Shown: in pieces, positions 1 through 7,056 of the stretch
Layout of the letters: each line of letters starts with the position of its first letter
Numbering within the stretch: position 1 is the first letter of the stretch
Assembly: GCA_937890745.1 (NCBI GenBank)
Contig: CALADH010000002.1
Span: forward strand, 1 to 27,967
Direction: 5' to 3'
Source of the DNA: Scybalocola_A sp900557175
Lineage (GTDB): Bacteria > Bacillota > Clostridia > Lachnospirales > Lachnospiraceae
DNA: 27,967 nucleotides
Notes under the pieces: generated by a model
Databases searched by the model: none
Told to the model about the DNA's origin: nothing
The model's input: the letters and a program-made list of their open reading frames with translations, nothing else
Made by a program: the position numbers and the translations under genes

Positions 1-127
1 TAATGCCAGAAGAAAAGTTGCTGTTCTCGTCGTCGCTGTCCGCACTAATCAACACCCCAAAGAAAAGCACCAGAGAAAAGAGGATAGGAAACAGACTGCC
101 AATAATAGCGATATGTTTCAGCTTCAT
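1..127 (-). CDS. Start of a CD1108-type conjugative-element cell-wall hydrolase (partial)
   Basis: Only the first 42 codons lie in the window; the gene runs off the left edge. The protein begins MKLKHIAIIGSLFPILF and continues with a hydrophobic segment and then an acidic DDENS stretch, i.e. a short cytoplasmic end, one membrane anchor and the start of an outside domain. I recognise this opening from the CD1108/Tn1549-family mobile element proteins, which carry a lysozyme-like plus NlpC/P60 domain and open the cell wall for conjugation. Those catalytic domains are outside the window, so the family call rests on the N-terminus only. The ATG overlaps the stop of the preceding small gene (ATGA), typical of operon genes in these elements. 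Confidence 0.6.
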   Translation of the reverse strand, partial: MKLKHIAIIGSLFPILFSLVLFFGVLISADSDDENSNFSSGI

Positions 128-324
128 TTTTTCTTCTGTCCTTTCTTCGTTACAAGGTTACGGTTCTTTTCGGTATTCATCACTTTTTCAATGATACCGA
201 CACGCTCTGCACTTTCCGTCCAGTATTGCTTGCTTTCAGCATGAACGGGTGTAGTTGGTAAAGCAGTAACGACAGTTGCAAGAGCTAAGAAGCCCGTACA
301 CAATCGTTTTAACATCTTTTTCAT
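124..324 (-). CDS. Truncated thioester/SpaA-type surface adhesin of a conjugative element (remnant)
   Basis: A 66-residue product starting MKKMLKRLCTGFLALATVV with a good ribosome binding site (AAAGGAG, 9 nt before the ATG). It has a clear signal peptide ending near PVHAES. The first ~50 residues (through VGIIEKVMN) match what I remember of the N-terminus of the large Cys-Gln thioester / VaFE-repeat / SpaA-fold surface proteins carried by Tn1549-like elements. Those are many hundreds of residues long with an LPxTG-type anchor. Here the sequence switches after VMN to a basic tail ending KKGQKKK and stops. No thioester, repeat or sorting signal remains. The likeliest reading is an in-frame internal deletion that left the leader fused to another gene's end. 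The stop overlaps the next gene's start. A genuine small secreted peptide is possible but less likely. Confidence 0.5.
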   Translation of the reverse strand: MKKMLKRLCTGFLALATVVTALPTTPVHAESKQYWTESAERVGIIEKVMNTEKNRNLVTKKGQKKK

Positions 325-352
325 AAATCTAATGCTCCTTTCATTTTGGGTA

Positions 353-379
353 ATAAAATAGCCGTCCAATAAGAACGGC
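353..379 (-). promoter_or_regulatory. Leader hairpin before the adhesin remnant
   Basis: On the minus strand AGCCGT/ACGGCT form a 6-bp stem with an 8-nt loop (360-379), followed by ATTTTATT. It lies about 30 nt upstream of the ribosome binding site of the 66-residue ORF, so it could act as an attenuator or as a weak terminator for incoming transcription. Confidence 0.35.
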
Positions 380-381
380 TG

Positions 382-414
382 AAAATAGAAAAGGAACGTC
401 ATGTTAGGCGTTCC
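382..414 (-). terminator. Terminator-like hairpin between the ABC operon and the element fragment
   Basis: GGAACG (393-398) pairs with CGTTCC (409-414) across a 10-nt loop. On the minus strand the stem is followed at once by TTTTCTATTTTC. The stem is short, so termination would be modest. It sits at the border between the GntR/ABC operon and the conjugative-element genes. Confidence 0.4.
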
Positions 415-588
415 ATAGTCTATGAGTTATTCAATTTTTTCTTGTTTCAATACTGATGTGCTGTACCATATCTTTGCATATCTAGGAAAACTTGCGTATC
501 AAGGCTCATTCGTTAGTAGTAAATAAGTAGTAAATTGATGTGTTTGTTTCCTTGAAAATGCTGATAGATACTGTGTTTTAGCTGATAA

Positions 589-1224
589 TCAGAATTCCTT
601 ATTTTTATAAATATAAATTGATAAAAAAAGCGAAATACACATCAAAACAATAAGTGCAGCAATACCTGTACCAACAATAAACTCTGCACTCAGGCTTTCT
701 AAAAAGGCTTCAATGCTTCGCACATCTATAGCCTTTGGCAAAAGTACAATGAGTACAAACGGAAGCAAAAACAGAACAATAAGAAACATTCTTGCCTTTT
801 CTACCGGAAATTTAAAAAGCAGCGGAAGCATTATAGACACATAGACAAGTCCAACGGCACCGACAACAACCATTGCTGCTAAATCTTCTGCCATAGGCCT
901 TCCGTGCATACTATCCCCGATTATAATAAACACCATACCAATCGCTGTGGTCGCAGCAACTGTCAAAAATGCCAGCAAATACTTTGCCAGTACGACATCA
1001 ATACGGCGAATCGGCGTCGTATTGACATATCTGTCCCAATGGCTCATATCGTTATAACTAAATGACGCAATCACAAGCATCACACCAAAAAATACAATAA
1101 ATGAAACCATATTTGTACCGCCGCCGGAGGAAATGCCTATAATCATATAGACAACAGATACAAGCAGATACAGACGTATCGCTTTCTTAAGTGTGAGAAT
1201 ATCTGAAAGCATTAAACCTGTCAT
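589..1224 (-). CDS. ABC-2 type transporter permease
   Basis: A 211-residue, very hydrophobic protein with about six membrane segments and no soluble domain, as expected of a half-size ABC-2 permease. The stretch SHWDRYVNTTPIRR after the second membrane segment is the cytoplasmic loop that is conserved in this family (often written TTPISR or similar) and probably contacts the ATPase. It begins 1 nt after the ATPase stop codon, so the two are translationally linked and should form one exporter. With a YtrA-type regulator at the head of the operon, a role in response to cell-envelope stress or antimicrobial compounds is plausible, but the substrate cannot be read from the sequence. The family is clear; the role is inferred. 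Confidence 0.85.
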   Translation of the reverse strand: MTGLMLSDILTLKKAIRLYLLVSVVYMIIGISSGGGTNMVSFIVFFGVMLVIASFSYNDMSHWDRYVNTTPIRRIDVVLAKYLLAFLTVAATTAIGMVFIIIGDSMHGRPMAEDLAAMVVVGAVGLVYVSIMLPLLFKFPVEKARMFLIVLFLLPFVLIVLLPKAIDVRSIEAFLESLSAEFIVGTGIAALIVLMCISLFLSIYIYKNKEF

Positions 1225-1225
1225 C

Positions 1226-2071
1226 TTACTTTCCCTCCTTCACGTAAAACAGCATAATTTCATCAAGAGTCGCTGCATCCACAATAAAGCCGTCCGGTAT
1301 ATATTCCCGAAGCACGAGCGCCTCCGCGCCAAAAGCATTTTCGCGGACACCAATAATTGCAGCTGTATCAATATCTGCAAGCTGTATCCTGTCACATTTT
1401 AAAATACCATATTTTTCTATAAGCTCATCTTTCACCTCTGAAAAAACAAGCCTGCCCTTGTGAATCAATGTAATATAGTCGCACACTTTTTCCAAGTCAC
1501 TCAGTATGTGCGACGAAATAAAAACGGCATGATTTTCGTCCTGTATAAATTCCAAAAGAAAATCAAGAACCGCCTCGCGTGAAACCGGATCAAGACCGCT
1601 TGTCGCCTCATCCATAATTAAAAGCCTCGTATCATGGCAAACAGCCGCCGCAATGGACAGCTTCATTTTCATACCTTTGGAATAGTCCTTAAACTTTCTG
1701 TCCGCCGGAATACCGGCGTCCTGCATCATCTTCATAAACTTCTTCTCATCCCATGTTTTATAAAGCCGCCTCATAATTTTATGAATGTCCTTGTAATTCA
1801 GTTCGTGAGAAAAATTTGCCTCATCCAGTACAACACCGATATGCTCCTTCATATCCCTTGAAAGCGCTCCGCTGTCCTGTCCCATCACTGTGATTGTGCC
1901 GCTGTCTTTTTTTATTAGATCTAAAATCAACTTAATCGTCGTGCTTTTTCCGGCGCCGTTTTCTCCGATAAATCCCATAATACAGCCCGCCGGCAGGCAA
2001 AAGCTCACATGATCCAGTGAAAACGCCGAATAACTTTTACATACATTTTCAAGCTTTAACATATCTTCCAT
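1226..2071 (-). CDS. ABC transporter ATP-binding protein
   Basis: About 281 residues. Visible motifs: Walker A GENGAGKST, the signature region YSKGMKMKLS (with SKGM in place of the usual SGGQ, as in many drug/antibiotic exporter ATPases), Walker B LLIMDEATSGLDP and the switch-region His in ISSHILSDLE. A C-terminal extension of roughly 70 residues follows the ATPase core, also typical of EcsA/YtrB-like ATPases. I chose the ATG at 2071 (MEDMLKLENV) because GGAG lies 9 nt before it. An upstream TTG (2086) would place the Shine-Dalgarno inside the gene, and the ATG at 2077 is too close to it. It powers the permease encoded just downstream. Confidence 0.93.
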   Translation of the reverse strand: MEDMLKLENVCKSYSAFSLDHVSFCLPAGCIMGFIGENGAGKSTTIKLILDLIKKDSGTITVMGQDSGALSRDMKEHIGVVLDEANFSHELNYKDIHKIMRRLYKTWDEKKFMKMMQDAGIPADRKFKDYSKGMKMKLSIAAAVCHDTRLLIMDEATSGLDPVSREAVLDFLLEFIQDENHAVFISSHILSDLEKVCDYITLIHKGRLVFSEVKDELIEKYGILKCDRIQLADIDTAAIIGVRENAFGAEALVLREYIPDGFIVDAATLDEIMLFYVKEGK

Positions 2072-2091
2072 TAACATACACTCCAATTCTT

Positions 2092-2469
2092 TTACACTTC
2101 GTCTTTATAAATCATCTGAAGCATTTGTGTAAGTTCTTCAAGAGAAACATCGCAGCTTTTTGCAGTTTCCGATGTTTTTCTCAAATAATCCTCTATCTCC
2201 CTGTATTTTTGCTCTTTAAGCATTTCAATATTCTGACTGGCCACATAGCTTCCCTTCCCGGTGTAGGAAACAATAAAGCCTTCCCGCTCAAGCTCCTCGT
2301 AAGCGCGCTTTGTCGTAATGACACTGATACGAAGTTCTTTTGCGAGCAGTCTCATTGACGGAAGGGCGTCCCCCTCCTTTAACGAGCCTGAAATTATAAG
2401 ATTTTTAATTTGCAATACAATCTGCTCATATATCGGCTGGCCACAGGAATTGCTGATAATGATGTTCAT
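2092..2469 (-). CDS. GntR-family transcriptional regulator, YtrA subfamily
   Basis: About 125 residues. The N-terminal winged helix carries the GntR signature (QPIYEQI, LPSMRLLAKELRIS, TTKRAYEELEREGFI, GKGSYVA). The C-terminal part is only ~45 residues, too short for a FadR, UTRA or MocR effector domain, which puts it in the YtrA group that usually controls ABC exporters. The start at 2469 (MNIIISNS) is chosen because GAGGTG lies 5 nt upstream; the upstream in-frame ATGs sit inside the promoter palindrome. It is the first gene of the operon and very probably represses its own promoter through the palindrome at 2483-2523. Confidence 0.92.
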   Translation of the reverse strand: MNIIISNSCGQPIYEQIVLQIKNLIISGSLKEGDALPSMRLLAKELRISVITTKRAYEELEREGFIVSYTGKGSYVASQNIEMLKEQKYREIEDYLRKTSETAKSCDVSLEELTQMLQMIYKDEV

Positions 2470-2482
2470 AGGTTCACCTCGT

Positions 2483-2523
2483 GTATTCATATTGTATATA
2501 TGCATTATATACAATATGAATAC
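2483..2523. promoter_or_regulatory. 41-bp palindromic operator of the YtrA-type regulator
   Basis: Two perfect 18-bp arms (GTATTCATATTGTATATA at 2483-2500 and its reverse complement at 2506-2523) flank the 5-bp centre TGCAT. The palindrome covers the -10 box and most of the -35/-10 spacer of the operon promoter, so a bound dimer would block RNA polymerase. YtrA-type regulators typically bind such inverted repeats in front of their own gene. Confidence 0.85.
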
Positions 2524-2532
2524 CTATGTCAA
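2504..2532 (-). promoter_or_regulatory. Sigma-A promoter of the gntR-ABC operon
   Basis: On the minus strand TTGACA (2527-2532), a 17-nt spacer and TATAAT (2504-2509): a perfect consensus. Predicted transcription start is around 2497, giving a short leader of roughly 28 nt before the regulator's ATG at 2469. Confidence 0.85.
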
Positions 2533-2693
2533 TAGAATTTTATTTCTTCAGTTCTTTTATCTTCCGAAGCCACTTTTATGCTAAAATAATGTGGGGATTG
2601 CAAAAGCACGCTGCACTGAGCAATCCGATATCAGACATTTAAAAGCCTTTTGTCTCCAACATCATTTTACAATACAGGAAAGAAGATGATTTT

Positions 2694-3122
2694 ATGATTT
2701 ATACACCGCTGACAAAAAAAGCCGCCAACATTGCCTACAAAGCCCATATGAACCAGTATGACAAAAGCGGTATGCCTTATATTTTTCATCCGATGCATCT
2801 GGCAGAAACCATGTCCGACGAGCTGACCGCGACTGCGGCTCTTTTACATGATGTTTTGGAAGATACGAAAACAACTGCCGAAACTTTGGCAAATGACGGT
2901 ATTCCCGAAGAAGTGATGACCGCCCTGCGGCTTTTAACCCGCGGGGACGGCGAAAATTATTTTGAGTATATAAAAAAACTTAAAGACAATCCGATAGCCC
3001 GCACAGTAAAAATTGCCGACTTAAAACACAACAGCGATACCTCCCGGCTTGATGATATCAGTGAATCGACAAAGGTGCGCCTGCAAAAATATAAAAAAGC
3101 ACTGGAAATACTGGGAAATTAA
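2694..3122 (+). CDS. Small HD-domain hydrolase, RelA/SpoT-like
   Basis: A 142-residue single-domain protein. It has the metal-binding HD set of the (p)ppGpp hydrolase domain: H32 in FHPMHLAE, H52-D53 with E56-D57 in LLHDVLEDT, and D109 in VKIADLKHN. The HDxxED arrangement is the one found in the hydrolase half of Rel/SpoT and in stand-alone small alarmone hydrolases; no synthetase or TGS/ACT domain is present. It could therefore degrade (p)ppGpp or a related nucleotide, but substrate choice in this fold varies. It starts at the ATG after AGGAAAG. A hairpin (GGATTGC/GCAATCC, 2595-2626) lies upstream. It is divergent from the GntR/ABC operon and looks monocistronic. Confidence 0.85.
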   Translation: MIYTPLTKKAANIAYKAHMNQYDKSGMPYIFHPMHLAETMSDELTATAALLHDVLEDTKTTAETLANDGIPEEVMTALRLLTRGDGENYFEYIKKLKDNPIARTVKIADLKHNSDTSRLDDISESTKVRLQKYKKALEILGN

Positions 3123-3446
3123 GGTTTGCCGGCTTAACATATTGGAAATTTTATTGCCATTATTTCACGCACATGGGGCGGAAGTATGATATCTACTGTC
3201 TTATACCCACAAGTGTCGTCTGTGTGTTGTCGGTTGGCGGCAGAGGATGTCATGACAACTTGTTGCAGCGAAACCAAAAGACAGCGGCAGCGAGGGCTGC
3301 AAGTATGTTTTGTGCAGCGTGCATTTTTAGCATCGCAAACAAAACCATACGTGAAGCGCACGAGCAATGCCGCGTGTATGATGGCTAGATGCCACAAAAA
3401 ATTTATGACATCCTCGGACGCGCAAGTACAAACACATCGACAAACC
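3123..3446. other. 324-bp gene-free gap with several hairpins
   Basis: No ORF here has a ribosome binding site plus a recognisable product. The stretch sits between the 3' ends of two convergent genes and is unusually long for that position. Stems seen: GTTGTC/GACAAC (3226-3231 with 3254-3259), GCAGC-GAGG-GCTGC (3287-3300), and a long hairpin at 3303-3350 where GTATG-TTTTGT pairs with ACAAAA-C-CATAC (11 bp, one bulged C). No T-run follows the long hairpin. It may hold a small RNA, a decayed gene or a repeat remnant; I cannot tell which. Confidence 0.4.
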
Positions 3447-4193
3447 TTAATTCTTCCTCCGAATTTTCCGCCGCTGCGGCACAAGTGTGATATCTGCGAT
3501 ATCCATTGTCGGCGGCGCCGTCAGAGCATACATAACGCTTTCGGCCACCTGCGCCGCCGTCAGATACGTATCTTCTTCCTCACCCTCGCAAAAATCAGCG
3601 TTCCGGTAAAGGTTCGTTTTAGTCATTTCCGGATGAATGGCAGTGACGCGCACACCATATTTACGTACCTCCTCAAACAGGCTTGCCGAAAAGCCTGTAA
3701 GTGCAGCTTTTGTGGCGCCATAGGCGCAGCCATGCGGACTTGGCTGCTTTGCCGTCAGCGAAGATATATTGATGATATGACCGCTGTTTGCTTTAAGATT
3801 TCTCATAAAAAGTTGACATAACGTCATAGGCACTTCAATATTGACGGTCACCATCTCATGAATTTTTACCGGATTCAATGTTTCATGAGGACCGTAGTAG
3901 GCTGTGCCCGCGTTATTAATAAGACAGCCAATGGCTTCTTTTTTAGAAAGCAAACGCATCTGTTCATAAAATTTTCCTGTATTGAGCATATCAACCACAA
4001 TCGGCACGAACCGACCGTCGGCCGCGCACACATCTAAAAACCCTATTTCGCCCGATGCAGCGGTTTCCGATTTGAAATTTCTCCCGATGCCATAGACCTT
4101 AAAACCTTCTTTTAAAAGCCGCGCTGTGATTTCTCTGCCAATACCCGAAGACGCACCGGTCACAACCGCGGTTTTACACTTCACTCCACACAT
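3447..4193 (-). CDS. SDR-family NAD(P)-dependent oxidoreductase
   Basis: About 248 residues, the normal length for a classical short-chain dehydrogenase. It shows the cofactor motif TGASSGIG near the N-terminus, NNAG in the middle, the catalytic Ser in INISSLTA and the catalytic YGATK, followed by the IHPEMTKT segment. The Arg after the first strand (IGRNFKS) hints at NADPH rather than NADH. I chose the ATG at 4193 (MCGVK) because AAAAGGA precedes it by 8 nt; a TTG at 4211 is the alternative. It overlaps the end of the radical SAM gene by 20 nt and is the last gene of the three-gene operon. Substrate unknown. Confidence 0.92.
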   Translation of the reverse strand: MCGVKCKTAVVTGASSGIGREITARLLKEGFKVYGIGRNFKSETAASGEIGFLDVCAADGRFVPIVVDMLNTGKFYEQMRLLSKKEAIGCLINNAGTAYYGPHETLNPVKIHEMVTVNIEVPMTLCQLFMRNLKANSGHIINISSLTAKQPSPHGCAYGATKAALTGFSASLFEEVRKYGVRVTAIHPEMTKTNLYRNADFCEGEEEDTYLTAAQVAESVMYALTAPPTMDIADITLVPQRRKIRRKN

Positions 4194-5166
4194 ATATTTT
4201 TTCCTTTTCAATATATTTTAAAAGCAACGTTTTTATAAACATGATCATCTTAGCTGATAGCGCCGCGTCATATCTGCAGACACCGTCCTTTACCGTATAC
4301 GGATAAAAAAGCACGGCTGAATCCGGTCGCTGCTTTCGCATCGGCTTTAAATATTCCGACGATACACGAAACTCTCCGAGACTTACATCCATCACCGCTA
4401 TTTTATCAATCTGCGTAAATATTTTTTCAATGAGCGCCGCATACATACGCTGCCAATCCGGCATATAAAGCACCGGTTCAAGGCACAGACGGATACGCCA
4501 GCCATCTTTGGCCGCCTTCTTCGCCGCAGCAATACGGCTATCCGTGGATGCCGCGTAATGCTCATATTTTTGGGCAACCGCATCCGGCGACAACGTCCAC
4601 GCCAAAATGACATTTGAAGGCGGTGCAATATGTTCAATAGCCGTATAGGCCGCGCTCTTTGTCCGTATTTCAATTGTCAGTTCCGGCTCAGACACTGCAA
4701 ATGCACACCATTTTTCTGCAAGACCTGTCAACTTTTCCACAGCGAGCAAATCGGTATCATAAGATATACACAAATAAACCGGATGTTTCCTTAAAAGTGA
4801 CCGCACTTCCTCAAAAATATCTTCAATATTCACAAAAAGCACAATATGCCCCGACGGATACATCCCCTGAAGATAACAGTATTCGCAATCAAAAATACAA
4901 TTCATCATACATGATGTGTAATAAAACCAATCATGTCCGAAATTTTGACACATCGGCGCGCCCTCGTAGACAAGCTTTCCCTCTTTTCTGGCAAGAATCA
5001 GCGCCTGATGTGCTTTCTGTGCCATAAAGTTCTGATGCTTTCTGTTAAAAATATCCTTATAATGTCCGATATGAATCATTTCGGCTTTCGGAAAATTTTC
5101 AAGAATCTTTCTTGTCACCGGATGATTTTTTACTTTTTCTTCAACATAAATATGGGTAAATTTCAT
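4174..5166 (-). CDS. Spore photoproduct lyase-like radical SAM protein
   Basis: A 330-residue protein, close to the ~340 of Bacillus SplB. The radical SAM cluster motif is C90-IFD-C94-EY-C97, followed by YLQG. Tyr residues flank the last cluster Cys (Y96 and Y98), matching the two Tyr of the radical-transfer path known in SplB. The regions around FVNIEDIFEE and DSRIAAAKKAAKDGWRIRL also parallel SplB. In SplB a conserved Cys (C141) donates the final hydrogen; a simple alignment puts Y136 there, with a Cys three residues earlier (C133), so it may be a repair lyase with a shifted donor or a relative with another substrate. It begins 3 nt after the phosphorylase-like gene ends. Confidence 0.82.
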   Translation of the reverse strand: MKFTHIYVEEKVKNHPVTRKILENFPKAEMIHIGHYKDIFNRKHQNFMAQKAHQALILARKEGKLVYEGAPMCQNFGHDWFYYTSCMMNCIFDCEYCYLQGMYPSGHIVLFVNIEDIFEEVRSLLRKHPVYLCISYDTDLLAVEKLTGLAEKWCAFAVSEPELTIEIRTKSAAYTAIEHIAPPSNVILAWTLSPDAVAQKYEHYAASTDSRIAAAKKAAKDGWRIRLCLEPVLYMPDWQRMYAALIEKIFTQIDKIAVMDVSLGEFRVSSEYLKPMRKQRPDSAVLFYPYTVKDGVCRYDAALSAKMIMFIKTLLLKYIEKEKIYVWSEV

Positions 5167-5169
5167 TAT

Positions 5170-6045
5170 TTAAACTCCTGTTTTTAAGTCTTTTAGCAGC
5201 GCCCGAAAACGCGCCATGCCATCCTTTTTACTGCGGCACGGCTCTGAGGTGACCGCTTCCAAAAGTCCGGACACATCCCTGCCGCACAGACAACAGTAAT
5301 AAAGGTGGGAAAACAGCTGCCCTCTCATGGCTTGTGTCGCCTTAAAATGCAAAAGCAGTCTGTCCGCCTGTTCTAAAATTTTTCCCGGAAGCTGCCCATC
5401 CGGCACAAAATCGCACAACTTACAGGCAGCATCACCGACGGAGGCTGCCTGATAAAATTTTTCTGCCCGCAAAAAGTTTTCTTCAAGCCACGGCAGGATT
5501 GCCCCGACCGCCTGATTGCTTAAATGCCGCACATTTTCTCTCGTCACCATCCCGCCGCCAAAATCGGAAATATATTTAAAAAACAGCATTTGATCCGGCG
5601 CAAAAAATGTACTTGCCGCACACCAAAGTCCCTCTGCTTCCATATCAGCAAGCTGCCCATCCGGGATTTGTTCCTGCACCGCAAAAAAACTTGTGACAGC
5701 CCCCTCCGAAAACGGATGCCCATATAAAATATCCGGATAATAACTCCGGCCACTTGAAGCCCCCGTAATCTTATGGATCAGGTAAAGACTTCCCTGCGCA
5801 CCACATTCTTTAGCTGCACCGCAGACGCCTGTATTCACAAAAATATCATGTTTTCCCGGCATATGCAGTGTACATAAATACGTCAGCGCTACAGCGGCAT
5901 TCATCATACCTGTTCCTGTCACCGCCAAATATGCCGCTTCACTCTCGAAAATCTGAAATTTAGATGCCGCTGTATTTTTCTTAAGCTTCAGTGCCTTAAT
6001 CCACGGCACAGCCTCATCATACAGGGCACAAGCGATATAAATCAT
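5170..6045 (-). CDS. Nucleoside phosphorylase / MTA-SAH nucleosidase-fold protein
   Basis: About 291 residues. The first ~200 residues follow the phosphorylase-superfamily pattern: IYIACALYDEAVPWI at the start (as in MTAN and futalosine hydrolase), VTGTGMMNAAVALTYL, NTGVCGAA, then ADMEAEGLWCAA, equivalent to the MExxA motif that holds the purine ribose. The C-terminal ~100 residues, with a CCLCG motif, are an extra segment I do not recognise. The start at 6045 has AAAGGAGG just upstream. It heads the operon with the SPL-like protein and the SDR. A nucleoside or damaged-nucleoside substrate is a reasonable guess given that partner, but this is inference. Confidence 0.78.
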   Translation of the reverse strand: MIYIACALYDEAVPWIKALKLKKNTAASKFQIFESEAAYLAVTGTGMMNAAVALTYLCTLHMPGKHDIFVNTGVCGAAKECGAQGSLYLIHKITGASSGRSYYPDILYGHPFSEGAVTSFFAVQEQIPDGQLADMEAEGLWCAASTFFAPDQMLFFKYISDFGGGMVTRENVRHLSNQAVGAILPWLEENFLRAEKFYQAASVGDAACKLCDFVPDGQLPGKILEQADRLLLHFKATQAMRGQLFSHLYYCCLCGRDVSGLLEAVTSEPCRSKKDGMARFRALLKDLKTGV

Positions 6046-6064
6046 AGGTTTTCCTCCTTTTTTC

Positions 6065-6093
6065 ATTCTAATATCAGTTTCTAAAAATGTCAA
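6065..6093 (-). promoter_or_regulatory. Promoter of the phosphorylase-SPL-SDR operon
   Basis: On the minus strand TTGACA (6088-6093), 17-nt spacer, TAGAAT (6065-6070). The predicted start lies about a dozen nt from the ribosome binding site, so the leader is very short. Confidence 0.65.
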
Positions 6094-6162
6094 ACGACCC
6101 CTTTCATCAAAAATTATCTTACAAAATTTTCACATATTATCTTCACCTTTACAATCTGTATC

Positions 6163-6191
6163 TTGCATATTTTCTTATTTTCGTTCATAAT
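6163..6191 (+). promoter_or_regulatory. Promoter of the HAD phosphatase gene
   Basis: TTGCAT (6163-6168), 17-nt spacer, CATAAT (6186-6191), about 50 nt upstream of the TTG start of the HAD gene. It is a moderate match and the only reasonable candidate in the divergent intergenic region. Confidence 0.45.
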
Positions 6192-6242
6192 GGATGGCAT
6201 TGGGGCTTACAAATGATTCAATCAAAGAAACGGAGGATTATT

Positions 6243-7037
6243 TTGAAACAGAAGATTATTTTTTTTGATATTGACGGCACGCTTGTTCCCGACGGAGACA
6301 GCGGCACAGTCCCTGAAAGCACAAAAGAGGCAATTAAAAAAGTCCGCGAAAACGGACATCTGACTTTTATCAATACAGGACGCACTTTTATCAATGTCAA
6401 TCCGAATATTAAAGAACTTGGTTTTGACGGCTATCTGTGCGGCTGCGGTACTTATATTTATTATCACGGACAATGCCTGTTTAAAAGCACTATTCCGCAT
6501 CCACTGTGCATGGAAATCATTGAAATGATGCGTAAATGCAATGTTTCAGGCTTTTATGAAGAAAATGATTTTATCTTTTTTGACGATACCCTGCCGCCGC
6601 ACCCGGAAATCGTGAAGGCTAAAGCTTCCTACGGCCGCAAGGTGAAAACGCTGCCGATGACGATGAACGATCCAAATTTTACCTTTGACAAGGTACTTGC
6701 CTTTGTCGAAGACTACTCCGACGGCAAAACCTTTAAAAAATATATAAGCTCAGTGCTTGAATATATCGACCGCGGCGGCAATATGGCAGAAATTATTCAA
6801 AAGGATTACTCCAAGGCAACCGCCATTGCGTTTATATGCGATTACCTCGGACTTTCCCTTGATGACTGCTATGTGATTGGCGACAGCACAAATGACCTGT
6901 CAATGCTTCAGTATGTCCGCCACAGTATTGCCATGGGCAACAGCACACCGTCCATCGTGCCGTACTGCGAATATCAGACGACGGACATCTTAGATGACGG
7001 TATTTACAACGCGCTGCGCCACTATGGCCTTATCTAG
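6243..7037 (+). CDS. Cof-type HAD-IIB family phosphatase
   Basis: About 264 residues. HAD motif I is FFDIDGTL at the N-terminus, motif II INTGRT, motif III Lys in DYSKATAIAF, and motif IV VIGDSTNDLSML. The large cap between motifs II and III marks the IIB (Cof/YbiV) subclass, which removes phosphate from sugar phosphates, nucleotides or PLP. I place the start at a TTG (6243) because CGGAGG lies 6 nt before it and residue 2 onwards is the motif-I strand; the open frame to the left has no ribosome binding site and no similarity. It is a single gene convergent with the D-2-hydroxyacid dehydrogenase and 17 bp from it. Confidence 0.9.
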   Translation: MKQKIIFFDIDGTLVPDGDSGTVPESTKEAIKKVRENGHLTFINTGRTFINVNPNIKELGFDGYLCGCGTYIYYHGQCLFKSTIPHPLCMEIIEMMRKCNVSGFYEENDFIFFDDTLPPHPEIVKAKASYGRKVKTLPMTMNDPNFTFDKVLAFVEDYSDGKTFKKYISSVLEYIDRGGNMAEIIQKDYSKATAIAFICDYLGLSLDDCYVIGDSTNDLSMLQYVRHSIAMGNSTPSIVPYCEYQTTDILDDGIYNALRHYGLI

Positions 7038-7056
7038 CAGGCGGCCGCTTGTTTTT
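7038..7056 (+). terminator. Compact terminator after the HAD gene
   Basis: CAGGC-GGCC-GCTTG (7038-7051) forms a 5-bp stem with one G-T pair, followed by TTTTT (7052-7056). It starts right after the stop codon and its T-run overlaps the stop codon of the convergent dehydrogenase gene. Confidence 0.45.

Noticed and set aside
3134..3484. 116-codon minus-strand open frame in the gene-poor gap
   Set aside because: It overlaps the SDR end, has no ribosome binding site and an odd Cys/His-rich composition; left as an unassigned gap instead.
3186..3821. 211-codon plus-strand open frame
   Set aside because: It runs antisense through the 3' third of the SDR gene, whose motifs are unmistakable; the product is Cys/Arg-rich with no domain and no ribosome binding site.
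4194..4211. TTG start for the SDR gene (six residues longer)
   Set aside because: It would put the AAAAGGA Shine-Dalgarno inside the gene; the ATG at 4193 is correctly spaced from it.
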